DNA of 64,000 bases from Chloracidobacterium sp. N. GTDB lineage: Bacteria; Acidobacteriota; Blastocatellia; Chloracidobacteriales; Chloracidobacteriaceae. Positions within the stretch are counted from its first letter, which is position 1. Each line of letters starts with the position of its first letter. The stretch is taken from the NCBI RefSeq assembly GCF_018304765.1, contig NZ_CP072643.1:434001-498000 (forward strand), written 5' to 3'. A program made the translations under genes and the position numbers. Shown piece by piece: positions 25,779-35,049 of the stretch. The notes beneath the pieces were generated by a model that was given only the letters and a program-made list of their open reading frames with translations, had not been told where the DNA came from and did no database searches.

Positions 25779-26065
25779 TGAGAGAGCGCTTTCGCACCCA
25801 CTGTCCGATAGGAGCAGCGTGGATATGCCGCGGTAGGTTGTGTTCTGTGCGTTGGCAAAATGAAAACGCTCACCGGCATTGATGCTGACCGAAAGGGTAC
25901 TCCACAGGCAAAATTACCCGAACATGTAGAGAATTTCGCAAGTAGGCACGTGCCAATCCGAATGGAAGGGGATAGTGCACCAGATAGTGGGAGGAAATCG
26001 CAAGTGGTGGGAGAGAGTGACGCGACCCTTCCGAACAGGGCGCACTCTACGCGAGCAGAACACGA
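25779..26065. other. Intergenic, no feature recognised
   Basis: 287 bases between the small hypothetical ORF and the chimeric gene. Open frames exist on the plus strand but have no protein-like signature, and I see no RNA gene, repeat or clear terminator. Confidence 0.4.
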
Positions 26066-26884
26066 TTATGCACGATCCCACCAGGCAACGATGTGGGCAG
26101 GCTTGGGGAGAATCCTGTTGGCGAGCCAATCGACGAGTCGCCATAGCCAGTGTGGAACGCATCCGAGCAGAACATGCGTCCGTGCAATGAGCAAGGCTTT
26201 GTTCCCAAACGTTGTATAGCCGAACCGTCCCTGGCGCAGATACGAGGCGAGTCGGTGTTCGTCGAAACTGTTCAAGTGAGCGTGGATCGGTGTGGGCTGG
26301 TTGCAGTGGATGCAGAGGACGTAGCGAATGCGCTCCCGATACGGTGTGGAGATGAGCACACGTCCACCCGGCCGGACAACACGCCACATCTCGTCGAGCA
26401 CTCGCTCCGGTTCTGGGAGATGTTCGATTACTTCGGACGCAACAGCACAGTCGAACGTAGCGTCGGCAAACGGGAGTCGCTCGCCGTGTGCGACGACTGC
26501 TTCGAGCTGCGCCCATTTCGTCTTGAGTCCTTCCTTGCGCTCGATTTCCTCGCCCTCGGTCACCTCCTCAAATTCCGCGTCAAGCCGCGGCTTGAGTTCC
26601 TCCGGCAGATCGAGCTTGGCCAAGCGGCTTTCGTAGTAGATGGGCACGGTCGCGCCGTCCTCGACCGCGCGCTGAATGTCGTAAATGCTGATGTAATCGC
26701 CGAACACGGCCCGCGTGTTGGCGTCGGCCAGCTCGATCGGCGTGCCGGTGAAACCTATGAACGAGGCGTGCGGCAGGGCGTCCCACATGTGGCGCGCGAA
26801 GCCGTCAATGAAGTCGTATTGGCTCTTGTGCGCCTCGTCGTTGATGACCAGGATGTTTTGCTTGTTGCCCAGCTCTTTGAGCAC
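26066..26884 (-). CDS. Chimeric ORF: HsdR helicase fragment fused to the C-terminal half of a SAM methyltransferase, 272 aa
   Basis: Residues about 1-130 contain the HsdR motif segment [20 protein letters not shown], then [20 protein letters not shown] and [19 protein letters not shown], clear SF2 restriction-helicase sequence. The second half contains [20 protein letters not shown] and [20 protein letters not shown], a class I methyltransferase of the Methyltransf_11 type that lacks its SAM-binding N-terminus. The joint is in frame around [14 protein letters not shown]. Neither domain is complete, so activity is unlikely, but the fusion is open throughout. It is treated as an ORF formed by deletion. 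Confidence 0.6.
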   Translation of the reverse strand: MLKELGNKQNILVINDEAHKSQYDFIDGFARHMWDALPHASFIGFTGTPIELADANTRAVFGDYISIYDIQRAVEDGATVPIYYESRLAKLDLPEELKPRLDAEFEEVTEGEEIERKEGLKTKWAQLEAVVAHGERLPFADATFDCAVASEVIEHLPEPERVLDEMWRVVRPGGRVLISTPYRERIRYVLCIHCNQPTPIHAHLNSFDEHRLASYLRQGRFGYTTFGNKALLIARTHVLLGCVPHWLWRLVDWLANRILPKPAHIVAWWDRA

Positions 26885-26889
26885 CCGCC

Positions 26890-27408
26890 GAAGAACGCTG
26901 TATCACTTTCCACGCCGCGTTGCACGACGCTTTTCGAGCGGCTGTCGTCCTGCGGCTGGAAAAGATGCCAATTGGTGATTTGGAAGCGCCCCTGCTGCAG
27001 CCGTTCCAGCATCGCGCGCGGCACCAGGTCGAATTTTTCGTAGTAGTTACCACTTTTCCAGGGGAGAAGCACTTGCAGGCGTTCGCGGATGGTGAGATTG
27101 GGGCATACCAGGAGCACCGCATCGGAGAATCGCCGGTCCTGAGGGTTGGCCAGCTTGTTGAGCACCTGGTGGGCGATCACCAGCCCATGCTGGGAACCGA
27201 AGCTGATGGCAACGCGCAACACATTCCCATTCTGCCGACATTCGGCTTCGGCATGCAGGTAGCCCAGGTTGAGCGGGCGGATGCTCTCCAGCTCTAACCT
27301 CTTGCCGGTGGGAAAGAGCACGTCGCCCTGCTGTTTGAGCAGGTTGATCATCGGCGTGAGATAGTCACCGCCGCCCTGACAGTTGCTTGGAAAATGGATG
27401 GCCTTCAC
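26890..27408 (-). pseudogene. Mosaic of restriction-gene pieces (Mod-like and Res-like)
   Basis: The first part (LNLGYLHAEAE, VLRVAISFGSQHG) looks like the C-terminus of a type III-like modification gene. Then comes a Res-like helicase segment ([49 protein letters not shown]). Near 26895-26910 a one-base shift moves into the frame [22 protein letters not shown] that becomes the HsdR-like chimeric ORF. The pieces are joined without their normal intermediates and are decayed. Confidence 0.55.
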
Positions 27409-27486
27409 GGCTGCGTGCTTGAGGTCCCGGTGCTCGAGATGGAACTTGCGTGGTGGCGTGACCAGATTTACTATCGCATAATCCCA

Positions 27487-29169
27487 TTAGTCTTGAATTC
27501 CCTCTTGCAAGTACGCTGGACGCGGGAACCGGATTTTCACCGGCTGACGAAATGTGGCGTGGCTAATCACGAGTTCGCCTTTCTGCAAGCGTGAGACGTT
27601 GGCTTTGACGGCTGGGTCAAGAAAACGGTACGCTGGCGAGGAAAGTTCAGCCGAGCCGCTGCGACCGATGACCATCGTCGAACAGTTGCCAACGACGCGC
27701 TCGTGCACGGCGCTCATGAATTGTTCCGCACCTAAGAGCACAACTCCAAGCGAACGCCCGCGCTCGGCAATGTCTAACACCTGCTCAATGATGGGTGATC
27801 CTTTTTCGCGGGCAGGCGCATACTTGTTCAGTTCGTCCACAAAGATGATCACCTTCTCCGGCAAATTCTCGTTCTCGCTCCCTTCCTCGGCGTAGAGGGC
27901 GTAGATGGTGCGCAGGATGTCTCCGAAAACGAGCGTCTGTTCATCATCGGCCAGGCGGGCGATGTCAACGACGATTGTCTCCCCGCCGCGTATCCTGGCG
28001 ATCTCCTGGCTCAGATTCTTGACGTCCCGGGGACGGTGGTCGACGAAAATCCCGGTCTGGCGGGTCTCTACGGTGCGCCTCAGCAGGCGTCGAAACCGGC
28101 CGACGGAGACGGCGCGGACGTCGCCTACTTGCTGGGCCTGGCCGTCCTTGACCAGTGGTTCGCCGTTCAGCAGGCTGTTCCAATCGGTTACACCTTTCCA
28201 TTTGCCTGTTGGCCCCCACTGTCCCGTTTTAGGATCGGAAAGCCCCTGGTTAATCTCGCCGATCAGTGCGCCGACGGTGTCCCACGGATCGGGAATGTTG
28301 GAGAGGAGCAAATCCAGTTTGTTGTACGTGTCCGCCAGCGAGTAGGCATAGAGATACCAGTCGCGCTCCGGGAGGCGGAAACTGTTCGGCCTGCCGTCAT
28401 TGTGCGTCGTCTTGCCGTGTGGCAACAGATAGCGCACGTTGCTGAACGGCTGGGGCGTTAGACCAAGCGCTTCCCAAAGCTGATGCTCCTCCGGAGGAAG
28501 CCTTGCGCGCGGGGGCTGGTCAATCGTGAGCAGGTCGCCGTGCTTGACGTTCAGAATGATGACGCCGATGCGATCGCGGTTTTGGGCCTTTTGCAAGATG
28601 GACTGAATGAGAAAGATGGCATAGGACGTCTTCGTGGCCAACCCTGAGATGCCGGTGATGTTGACGTGCGCGCCCTCGGGTCCGAGAATGTAGCGACTGT
28701 CGAGATAGACGACGGCACGGGTTCCGTTGGACATCTCAATCAGCCCTGCCGGCACGCGATACCGCTCCGGCACCTGGTCAACGCCCAACGCCGTGTGAAT
28801 GCCCGTCTCATCGGCAAAGCGTACCGGCCGGTCATTCATCACAGGCATGTAGATGTCTCGATCGTTTGAGAGGACAGCCGCGTGCGCAACGGTCGTGCCT
28901 TGGCGCACCGTGTTCGGCTCAACCGACACCTGCCCAAAATCGTTCGAGATGAAGTTGGACAGATGCGTCGGCGCATCGGTGCTGTGCTCCAGCGTGGTGA
29001 CGATGCCAAACGTGCGACTTGTCCCATCAGGAGCCACTTGCTCTGCCTCCACAATATCGAAGGGGTTGACGATGACCCCTGGCGCAAGCCAGAAGCAGAA
29101 ACTATCGGATGTGGTTGGCTGATTGGCTGTTGCCGAAGAAAGTCCAATCACTGGGTGCTCTGCGGACAT
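27487..29169 (-). CDS. herA: HerA-type DNA-translocating ATPase, 560 aa
   Basis: An N-terminal barrel-like HAS domain (WLAPGVIVNPFDIVEAEQV) is followed by the HerA/FtsK-type ATPase core: P-loop GISGLATKTSYA near residue 171, VIIFVDELNKYAP (Walker B) near 441, and LGAEQFMSAVHERVVGNCST. Length and motifs fit HerA, a hexameric bidirectional DNA translocase that works with NurA nuclease. A good ribosome site (GGAGGTG) sits just upstream of the ATG at 29169. The gene is 6 bases after the NurA-like gene and third in the operon with the Eco57I-type methylase. Confidence 0.85.
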   Translation of the reverse strand: MSAEHPVIGLSSATANQPTTSDSFCFWLAPGVIVNPFDIVEAEQVAPDGTSRTFGIVTTLEHSTDAPTHLSNFISNDFGQVSVEPNTVRQGTTVAHAAVLSNDRDIYMPVMNDRPVRFADETGIHTALGVDQVPERYRVPAGLIEMSNGTRAVVYLDSRYILGPEGAHVNITGISGLATKTSYAIFLIQSILQKAQNRDRIGVIILNVKHGDLLTIDQPPRARLPPEEHQLWEALGLTPQPFSNVRYLLPHGKTTHNDGRPNSFRLPERDWYLYAYSLADTYNKLDLLLSNIPDPWDTVGALIGEINQGLSDPKTGQWGPTGKWKGVTDWNSLLNGEPLVKDGQAQQVGDVRAVSVGRFRRLLRRTVETRQTGIFVDHRPRDVKNLSQEIARIRGGETIVVDIARLADDEQTLVFGDILRTIYALYAEEGSENENLPEKVIIFVDELNKYAPAREKGSPIIEQVLDIAERGRSLGVVLLGAEQFMSAVHERVVGNCSTMVIGRSGSAELSSPAYRFLDPAVKANVSRLQKGELVISHATFRQPVKIRFPRPAYLQEGIQD

Positions 29170-29175
29170 GGCGAT

Positions 29176-30303
29176 TCACCTCCATTTGAGAAACTGTTGC
29201 ACGGCCTCTCGTGAGAAGAGGCTCTCTTTGACGGCGCGCTCGGAGAGAAAGATGGGGTACAGATGCGCATGCCAGCGGCGATCTTGTCCATGTGGAGTGA
29301 CGTTGCGCTCCGCTACCAGGGCGCGCGAGATTTTGTCAATCAGATCAGAAGGAACCGGCTGCTGAGAAGGGTTCGCCAGTTCGACTTTGACGACGCCCAT
29401 CAGCGGGTAATCCAGGTACGTTTGCTCTCGCAGACGGACGTACCAGAATACCACCTTGCCGCCGCGCGCACTGAATGCGGCGGTGCGGTGTTCCGCTTGC
29501 AACTCCGATAGCAGTTTGTAGATAGAGCGGCGCTCGGCGCGCGGCCCTCGACCAAATACGAACTGCGGGTCTTTGCGGAAGTTCTTGGCTACGCCGACTA
29601 CAGGCTTGATTTGGTTGCCGCTGCCTAGCTGCGCCAAGGTCGGCTCAAACAGCAGAGAGCCATCTACCACGAGCCACTGCTCTTGTGAAAGTTGTGGCAA
29701 GATCTCCTTGATGATCTCTGCTTCTAACTTGTGCATAGCGAAACGCACTTTGCCGGCCGCCTTATTTCGTAGATCGAAATCCGTCAGCACGCCGCTCACG
29801 ATATCGCGCTCGGTGAGGTCCACCAGGTCTATCTCCGCCTGCTGGGCAAGTGTTTCCAGCTTCGTCCACACTTCTTGGGAAAGGCGGTCTTTACCCGCGA
29901 GCAGGATGTTTCGTATCTGGAGAGCCTCACGGCGCACCGAGCCGTCGTCCTCGCGGCGCAGCACGCACGCGCCGATTTGCGCATAGTGCACTGGCGATTC
30001 GCGCTCGTTTTCCAGTACCGTGCCCAGAAAGTACGAGCGGAACGAGCCATCGAGGAAGTAGCGAAAGAGATGGTGCTCGGTGCGCTTGAGCGGTGGCACA
30101 GGGCGATACAGACGCGGAGGGCCCGAGGGATCGCGCTCGAAAATCGTCTCAAAGACTTTTTCCTCCTCGTTCAGCGCCTGGTCCTCGCGCTCCTCGAAGT
30201 CGGGACGTTCCAGGTCTTCCACGGCACCGCCGACGGCGGGGAGCGTCTCCACGTCCTGAGCGATTTCCTTCAGCATGTGACGCAGGTGTTGCAGGGCTCT
30301 CAT
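29176..30303 (-). CDS. NurA-like nuclease, 375 aa
   Basis: RYFLDGSFRSYFLG near residue 86 is the D-G-S motif that starts the RNase H-like NurA fold, and WLVVDGSLLF near 225 supplies a second acidic motif. It is encoded immediately before herA, the classic NurA-HerA arrangement, though in the archaeal pair they act in DNA-end resection while here they accompany a methylase. The start ATG overlaps the methylase stop as ATGA. The NurA assignment rests on the motif and on context rather than on a full alignment. Confidence 0.65.
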   Translation of the reverse strand: MRALQHLRHMLKEIAQDVETLPAVGGAVEDLERPDFEEREDQALNEEEKVFETIFERDPSGPPRLYRPVPPLKRTEHHLFRYFLDGSFRSYFLGTVLENERESPVHYAQIGACVLRREDDGSVRREALQIRNILLAGKDRLSQEVWTKLETLAQQAEIDLVDLTERDIVSGVLTDFDLRNKAAGKVRFAMHKLEAEIIKEILPQLSQEQWLVVDGSLLFEPTLAQLGSGNQIKPVVGVAKNFRKDPQFVFGRGPRAERRSIYKLLSELQAEHRTAAFSARGGKVVFWYVRLREQTYLDYPLMGVVKVELANPSQQPVPSDLIDKISRALVAERNVTPHGQDRRWHAHLYPIFLSERAVKESLFSREAVQQFLKWR

Positions 30304-33300
30304 GGTTGCTCCTCGGCTTGCGGCTCTTCTTGTCCTGCCAGCTCGCGCAGGCTCTGCTGGATTTCGCGCAGCTCGTCATCGCTCAAGCCCCAAAGTTTCG
30401 CCGCCTGGCGGTCAATCTCCGCCTCAATCTCCCGCAACCGCATCTCATCGCCGGCTTTCGCCGCCTTATGTGCCTGCTTGGACAACTCCGCTAACTGAAG
30501 GTGCACGGGATTTTTCGGGTCAAAACGAGGGATGCGGATGTGTTTAAGGATGTGGGGGTCTCCGAAACTTTTTCCGCCTTCTTGCGAATATGCCCTCGCA
30601 GCAAAGTTAGCCGAAGAAGAGTTGAGCAGCGCACAGATATAATGGGCTTCCTCTTCGCTCTCGCAGGCAACCAGTGTCACGATATGCTGGGGGACAATGA
30701 TTTTGCCTTCAGCCGATCCTACAACAGCCGCCTTCAACGCAGAAGCTATGTTCGGCCACACCACCTTCCACGGGGCGAAAGTGTAGTCGCCGACATCAAA
30801 CAGGGAGTAGAACGGTCCTGTTTCCACGATGCGACCGTTTTTGTCCTTGCGGGTGAAGTAGCGCTTTAAGGCGGCGCGCTCCCGCAACACCTCCTCAAAG
30901 CGCTTCAGGTAGCCGTAGGTGCGGGGGTATTGAGTCTGCATCTCATTTTCGGGGATTGCCTTAAGCCCCATTCCCGGCAAGTGAGTAATCAAAATCCATG
31001 CCGACGGTTGGGCTTTCCAACGACGGACATCCCGCCCGCGCAGGAGCGGGTAGAGCAGGTCAGGCTCAATCGGTTCGGTCACCTCCTGCACTTTCACCTT
31101 TGCGCCTTCGGTGATGTTGCGAACTACTACCAACCCATCGGGACGCTTATTGATATTAACCCAATAAACGGCGTTGGCACCGCCGGTGTAGGCGCCTGCG
31201 TGGGCCTGGTAGTCCGACATACCAAGCACCCTGCGGATGGCTTTGAGCGCCTTAGGGCGTGCGGTCAGCCAGGGGGATGTTGGGTCCTTTGGGTCAACGG
31301 GTTCAGCTTTAAAATGCAGGCGTTTCGTGGCAGCTTCGACTTCGTTCAGCGTGCTGTCGTATGTAAAACGAGCCCCTTTGGTCTTGCGCCACAACGTGTA
31401 GGCGACGGGATACTGGGTTGGCTTCCCTTTCTCCAACACCATCACCGCCGTTCGGTTGGAAGCGCCCTCGAACGGATTGAGGCTCACCATGTCGTCCACG
31501 TGCACCACGCGCAGAGGCGTCGCCTTTCCCTTGCCTTGGGGAATCTGAAGGCGGCGGAAGCCTTGTCCTCCCCCACCTGTCTTGAACACAGACTGGGTGA
31601 TGACAAAACCGAGCCGGCCATTGTCCTTGAGTAACCTGTCCATCACAGTGTACGTCATCAACACTGAGATGTCGTCTTTGGACTTGCCCAAAATGGCGTC
31701 GAAACCCTTATGGCGAAAGAGGTCATAGCGTGCCCACAACGGCACAATAGATCGCCGATACCCATCGGGTAAATGCTCCCAATTGACCCACGGCGGATTG
31801 CCGACGATGTAGTCGAACTGTCCGACGGCGAGCGGGGCAAAGTTGTTCTTCAAGAGGCGTGCCCACAGCCCGTTCATCCCGCGGCGGTGGAGCTCGAGCA
31901 TCTTCTCGTAGAGCTCGCGTGTGAGGGAGACGGCGCGGTCGTCCCACCCCCACTCCGACCCGCTACTGGGAGACACTCCGTGCTCGACCCGTTTGATGAA
32001 ACTATCCGCCCCCAGACCGGCGCGCAGGCTGTCTTCCAAGATGTCACAGAAGCGATCAAAACGTCCCGGCACGCAAAGAACGGCGGGCACCAGGAACTGC
32101 CCGACTGCGGTGGGGAATTCATAGGCGTCGTGGCTAAAGAGTTCCTCGCCCAGCGTCGGTGTGCGCACCGAATCGGCCAGATAGATTGGGATGGTGACTT
32201 CGCCTTTGCGATATTCAAGCAGGTCAGCAATCGCCAGCAGATAGTTCACGCGCGCCGTCAGCACCGCCAGCGGGTTTAGGTCAAAGCCGACGACGTTGTG
32301 TAGGATGCTTTCCAGCAAGTCGCTTTCCTGCACCAGCAGCGTCCGGCCCAACTCCAGCATCCGCGCGATGATGAGAATCGGAAATGTACCGGAGCCGCAA
32401 GCCGGGTCAAGGAAGCGCGTGCGTAGGACCTTCTGGCGCAGCACAGCCTCTGTAACTTTCCTTCCAGGTTCGAAAAGGTCGCCAGCCACTTGCACGAGTA
32501 ATCGTTGCGCCAGCCAGTCCGGGGTGTAATACTCGCCCAAATTGTGGCGGATCTCGCGTGGCAGGAGGTAGTGATAGAGTTTCTTAAATAGGTCGCGCGT
32601 CTCTTCTGGCAGCAGGGTCAGCGTTGTGGGATCGTATTCGTCCAATCGTTTGATGATTTCCCGCAAGGCAGCTTCGATTTTGTCGTTCCAAGCGTAGAGA
32701 TACCAGGCGAAAAAGTCTCCTTCGAGCAGGTTGAGGATGCCATAGGCGCGGAAGATGCCGCCGGATTCCATCTCTTGCAAACTGCGGTAAATCGTCTCGC
32801 CATCTGCGGAGGTCAGGCTGGCAAACGAAGGCGCGCCCATTTTGCCCCCCATGTGCCGCGAGAGCGCCAGCCAGGCGAGCAGTTTGACGAGCAGGGCGAA
32901 GTAGGTGTGCAGAACAAAAAAGAAACGTTCTGCCTCTGCCGGGGTCTCGATTTTTAATCCAGCCTTGCGCACCCACTTTTTCAGCGGCTCCAGCTTGCGA
33001 CCGCCGAATGCCTCAGAATAATCAATCGCCTCGCTGAAAAAGAGCCGCCACTGTTCGAACAATTTGGCAACCAAGCCATCGGTAGACTCGAGGGCGGGAC
33101 CAAGCGCCCGGAACAAGCCTCGCAGGATATTCTGCGTGCGCAGTTGCTCGATGGCAAAATCGCGGGTGAGGTTTTCGGGGGTCAGGGCGATGCCTGACGA
33201 CAGACCTGCTAACCAGGTCAGGAAGCGCTCCAGTGAGTGCAGGTTCACATCAACAGGGGTCTCTTCTGTCAACCTCCCGTTGACGTAGCGGACGAAGATA

Positions 33301-33677
33301 AGGAGGCAACCATCAAAAGCGACCCCAGCCAGACGCTCGATTTGATGACGCTCTTTTTTCGCCAGCCCTTCAAGATAGTCTTTGACCTGCTGGACCGCTT
33401 GGCGCGTGGCGGCGTCGGGAATTTTCTTGAGCTTGCCGGGGCGTTCATACTCGATTACCATGCGATTAAAGACGGCGTCGGCTCGTCCGGTGGCAAGGGT
33501 ATACTCCGCACGGGCCAGAGAAGTGTCACCGATCTGCTCGCAAAACTGCACTAACAGCGGATCAATCACCCGACGAAAATCCGCTTCGCTCAGCTTGGAG
33601 CGGTGCACGTCTTGCAATGCATCGTGCATCTTTCGGCTCCATTGACGAACCTTTAGCTCTAAGGCTTCAGGCTGCAT
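30300..33677 (-). CDS. Eco57I/YeeA-type DNA methyltransferase (type IIG-like, possible N-terminal nuclease), 1125 aa
   Basis: SAM motif DPACGSGTFPI near residue 422 and catalytic NPPWVNW near 626 define a gamma-class N6-adenine MTase. An N-terminal domain (ADAVFNRMVIEYERPGKLKK near residue 60-80) resembles a PD-(D/E)xK-type nuclease as in type IIG enzymes. The C-terminal third resembles a target recognition region (LLRGRDVRRW, LALLNS-type segments). ATG at 33677 is preceded by GGAGAGG. First gene of a three-gene operon with the NurA-like and HerA genes, coupled by ATGA. It probably modifies self DNA while the other two degrade unmodified DNA. Confidence 0.88.
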   Translation of the reverse strand: MQPEALELKVRQWSRKMHDALQDVHRSKLSEADFRRVIDPLLVQFCEQIGDTSLARAEYTLATGRADAVFNRMVIEYERPGKLKKIPDAATRQAVQQVKDYLEGLAKKERHQIERLAGVAFDGCLLIFVRYVNGRLTEETPVDVNLHSLERFLTWLAGLSSGIALTPENLTRDFAIEQLRTQNILRGLFRALGPALESTDGLVAKLFEQWRLFFSEAIDYSEAFGGRKLEPLKKWVRKAGLKIETPAEAERFFFVLHTYFALLVKLLAWLALSRHMGGKMGAPSFASLTSADGETIYRSLQEMESGGIFRAYGILNLLEGDFFAWYLYAWNDKIEAALREIIKRLDEYDPTTLTLLPEETRDLFKKLYHYLLPREIRHNLGEYYTPDWLAQRLLVQVAGDLFEPGRKVTEAVLRQKVLRTRFLDPACGSGTFPILIIARMLELGRTLLVQESDLLESILHNVVGFDLNPLAVLTARVNYLLAIADLLEYRKGEVTIPIYLADSVRTPTLGEELFSHDAYEFPTAVGQFLVPAVLCVPGRFDRFCDILEDSLRAGLGADSFIKRVEHGVSPSSGSEWGWDDRAVSLTRELYEKMLELHRRGMNGLWARLLKNNFAPLAVGQFDYIVGNPPWVNWEHLPDGYRRSIVPLWARYDLFRHKGFDAILGKSKDDISVLMTYTVMDRLLKDNGRLGFVITQSVFKTGGGGQGFRRLQIPQGKGKATPLRVVHVDDMVSLNPFEGASNRTAVMVLEKGKPTQYPVAYTLWRKTKGARFTYDSTLNEVEAATKRLHFKAEPVDPKDPTSPWLTARPKALKAIRRVLGMSDYQAHAGAYTGGANAVYWVNINKRPDGLVVVRNITEGAKVKVQEVTEPIEPDLLYPLLRGRDVRRWKAQPSAWILITHLPGMGLKAIPENEMQTQYPRTYGYLKRFEEVLRERAALKRYFTRKDKNGRIVETGPFYSLFDVGDYTFAPWKVVWPNIASALKAAVVGSAEGKIIVPQHIVTLVACESEEEAHYICALLNSSSANFAARAYSQEGGKSFGDPHILKHIRIPRFDPKNPVHLQLAELSKQAHKAAKAGDEMRLREIEAEIDRQAAKLWGLSDDELREIQQSLRELAGQEEPQAEEQP

Positions 33678-33809
33678 AATCCTCTCTCCTCTCAGCAGGC
33701 ACCTGGAGCAAGGAGTTCGCACAGCCAACTTCACGCTTGCAGAATTGAATCTGTCTGTCAGCGGACAGGGACGTCTCACCGAAGAGGTCGAGTTGCGGCT
33801 CCGGCTTCT

Positions 33810-34076
33810 TTACCGCCTCCACGATCGCCCGCGGGAGATGCGTTCGTGGATGTGGAGCGGCACCACGTCCACCTCGAACGAGGTGTGTTCGGCTTTGCCA
33901 GCCCAGACGAGCTGCGGGTCCAGGTGGGGCTCGTAAGTGTAGTGCGTGGTCTGCCGCTCGCGGACTTCGTACGTGGGCGCGACGCCAGCGGGCGGGTTGT
34001 TCGGGCGCCGGGCGTCAGCGTGGCGGAAGTCGCGCACGCCGTTCGGGTCTATCTGATGCGTCTTCATTTTGCGTGG
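33810..34076 (-). pseudogene. Type III-like mod 5' fragment
   Basis: The fragment starts with MPRKMKTHQIDPNGVRDFRH and continues with YTYEPHLDPQLVWAGKAEHT and VDVVPLHIHERIS, the N-terminal region of large type III-like methylases as I recall them. It ends in frame soon after and lacks all catalytic motifs. A Mod-like C-terminal piece lies at 26890-27408, so the three-gene HerA operon may have landed in this gene. That link is inference. Confidence 0.6.
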
Positions 34077-34133
34077 CATTGAACTCACTCCATGGCAAAA
34101 CTATGGCACTGCAGTCTCATTGCACGGATGTTC

Positions 34134-34250
34134 CTATCCAGAGTTATCCCAAGGTTGCGCTCGAAGCAAGCGTTTGAGCACCTCTTCGTGCTGTTGCATC
34201 GTCGAGAGCAACAGGCCGAAGCCGCGCACGATTTCCTCCCGATTAGTTTT
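34134..34250 (-). other. Decayed coding remnant, unassigned
   Basis: The minus strand carries an open stretch reading EEIVRGFGLLLSTMQQHEEV and LLRAQPWDNSG then stop. It looks like the helical C-terminus of a lost protein, but no start or family can be assigned. Confidence 0.3.
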
Positions 34251-34409
34251 TCAGAAGCTTCTCACCCGCCATAGTCCAGTTCCTTGGAGTTGGCGGCGCG
34301 GATCGTCGCGCGGCCACAGCGGCAACCCACGTTGCCGCAAGAAGTCCTCGTAGTCTCGGCGCAGCTCCTCCAAACTGGTGCGGGCAACGTTGGTCAGTTT
34401 CATTTCCAT
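34251..34409 (-). pseudogene. Four-helix-bundle suffix protein, N-terminal fragment
   Basis: MEMKLTNVARTSLEELRRDY followed by EDFLRQRGLPLWPRD matches the start of the four-helix-bundle proteins often found beside R-M genes (normally about 150-200 aa). It loses similarity after about 45 residues, so it is truncated. Confidence 0.5.
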
Positions 34410-34484
34410 GTTCTTCGATGTACCGGAGACGACGCTGCCTTTGGCAATAGTTTGCACGCCCGTTCGCGCTGCTTGCACATTTGA

Positions 34485-34548
34485 TCATGAGTGCGGCAGG
34501 GCGTCGCACATGTGGCGGGCGAAGCCATAGCTGAAGTCGCACTGGCAA
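34485..34548 (-). pseudogene. hsdR micro-fragment
   Basis: The stretch reads CQCDFSYGFARHMCDALPHS, related to the [20 protein letters not shown] segment of the HsdR fragment at 26.8 kb, then stops. It has been joined directly downstream of the rhuM-like gene. Confidence 0.55.
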
Positions 34549-35049
34549 TCACACGCTGTGGCCTTCGCCGCTCAGTGCTCGCCGGTCCGCAAGCGTGGAA
34601 ACCAACCGGATCGTCTGTTGCAGTTCCCTGAGGCGGCGCTCATTGACCGTGTAGCCCTTGAGGATGTGGTCACGCAGCACCTGAGTAGCTCAGATACGGA
34701 ACTGGGTGCCGCGCTTGGAGTTGACCCGGTAACCGACCGAGATGATGGCGTCCAGACTATAGAACGCGACAGGCTTGTCCGAACCGGGAATGTGCATTTT
34801 TTGCACATTGCTTTTTTCTTCAAGCTCTCCGCTTTGAAAGATGTTGCGCAAATGCTTTGTGATAACACTTCGTTCCGTATCGAAAAGGAGAGCCATTTGC
34901 TTCTGGCTGAGCCAAATGGTATCCCTTTCCAGGCGGACGTCCAGCTTGACCGAGCCGTCGGGCGCCTGATAAAGCACAATCTCGCCGCCTTGGGCAGCCA
35001 GCGGTTCTCGGATCACCTGATGCTTCGATGTTGATTTACTCTTCGCCAT
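34549..35049 (-). pseudogene. RhuM-family protein gene with internal TGA
   Basis: The N-terminal 119 codons read IVLYQAPDGSVKLDVRLERD, TIWLSQKQMALLFDTERSVI and VNSKRGTQFRI, typical RhuM/Fic-associated sequence found beside type I R-M genes. A TGA at 34690-34692 follows TQFRI at a position where relatives have Trp (TGG). The same frame then continues ATQVLRDHILKGYTVNERRL to a stop at 34549. The TGA is taken as a TGG-to-TGA nonsense mutation. The C-terminus is also cut short where the hsdR fragment joins. Confidence 0.65.

Noticed and set aside
34690-34692. Selenocysteine in the rhuM-like gene
   Set aside because: The residue expected there is Trp, not Cys, no SECIS-like hairpin was seen, and the gene is truncated downstream.
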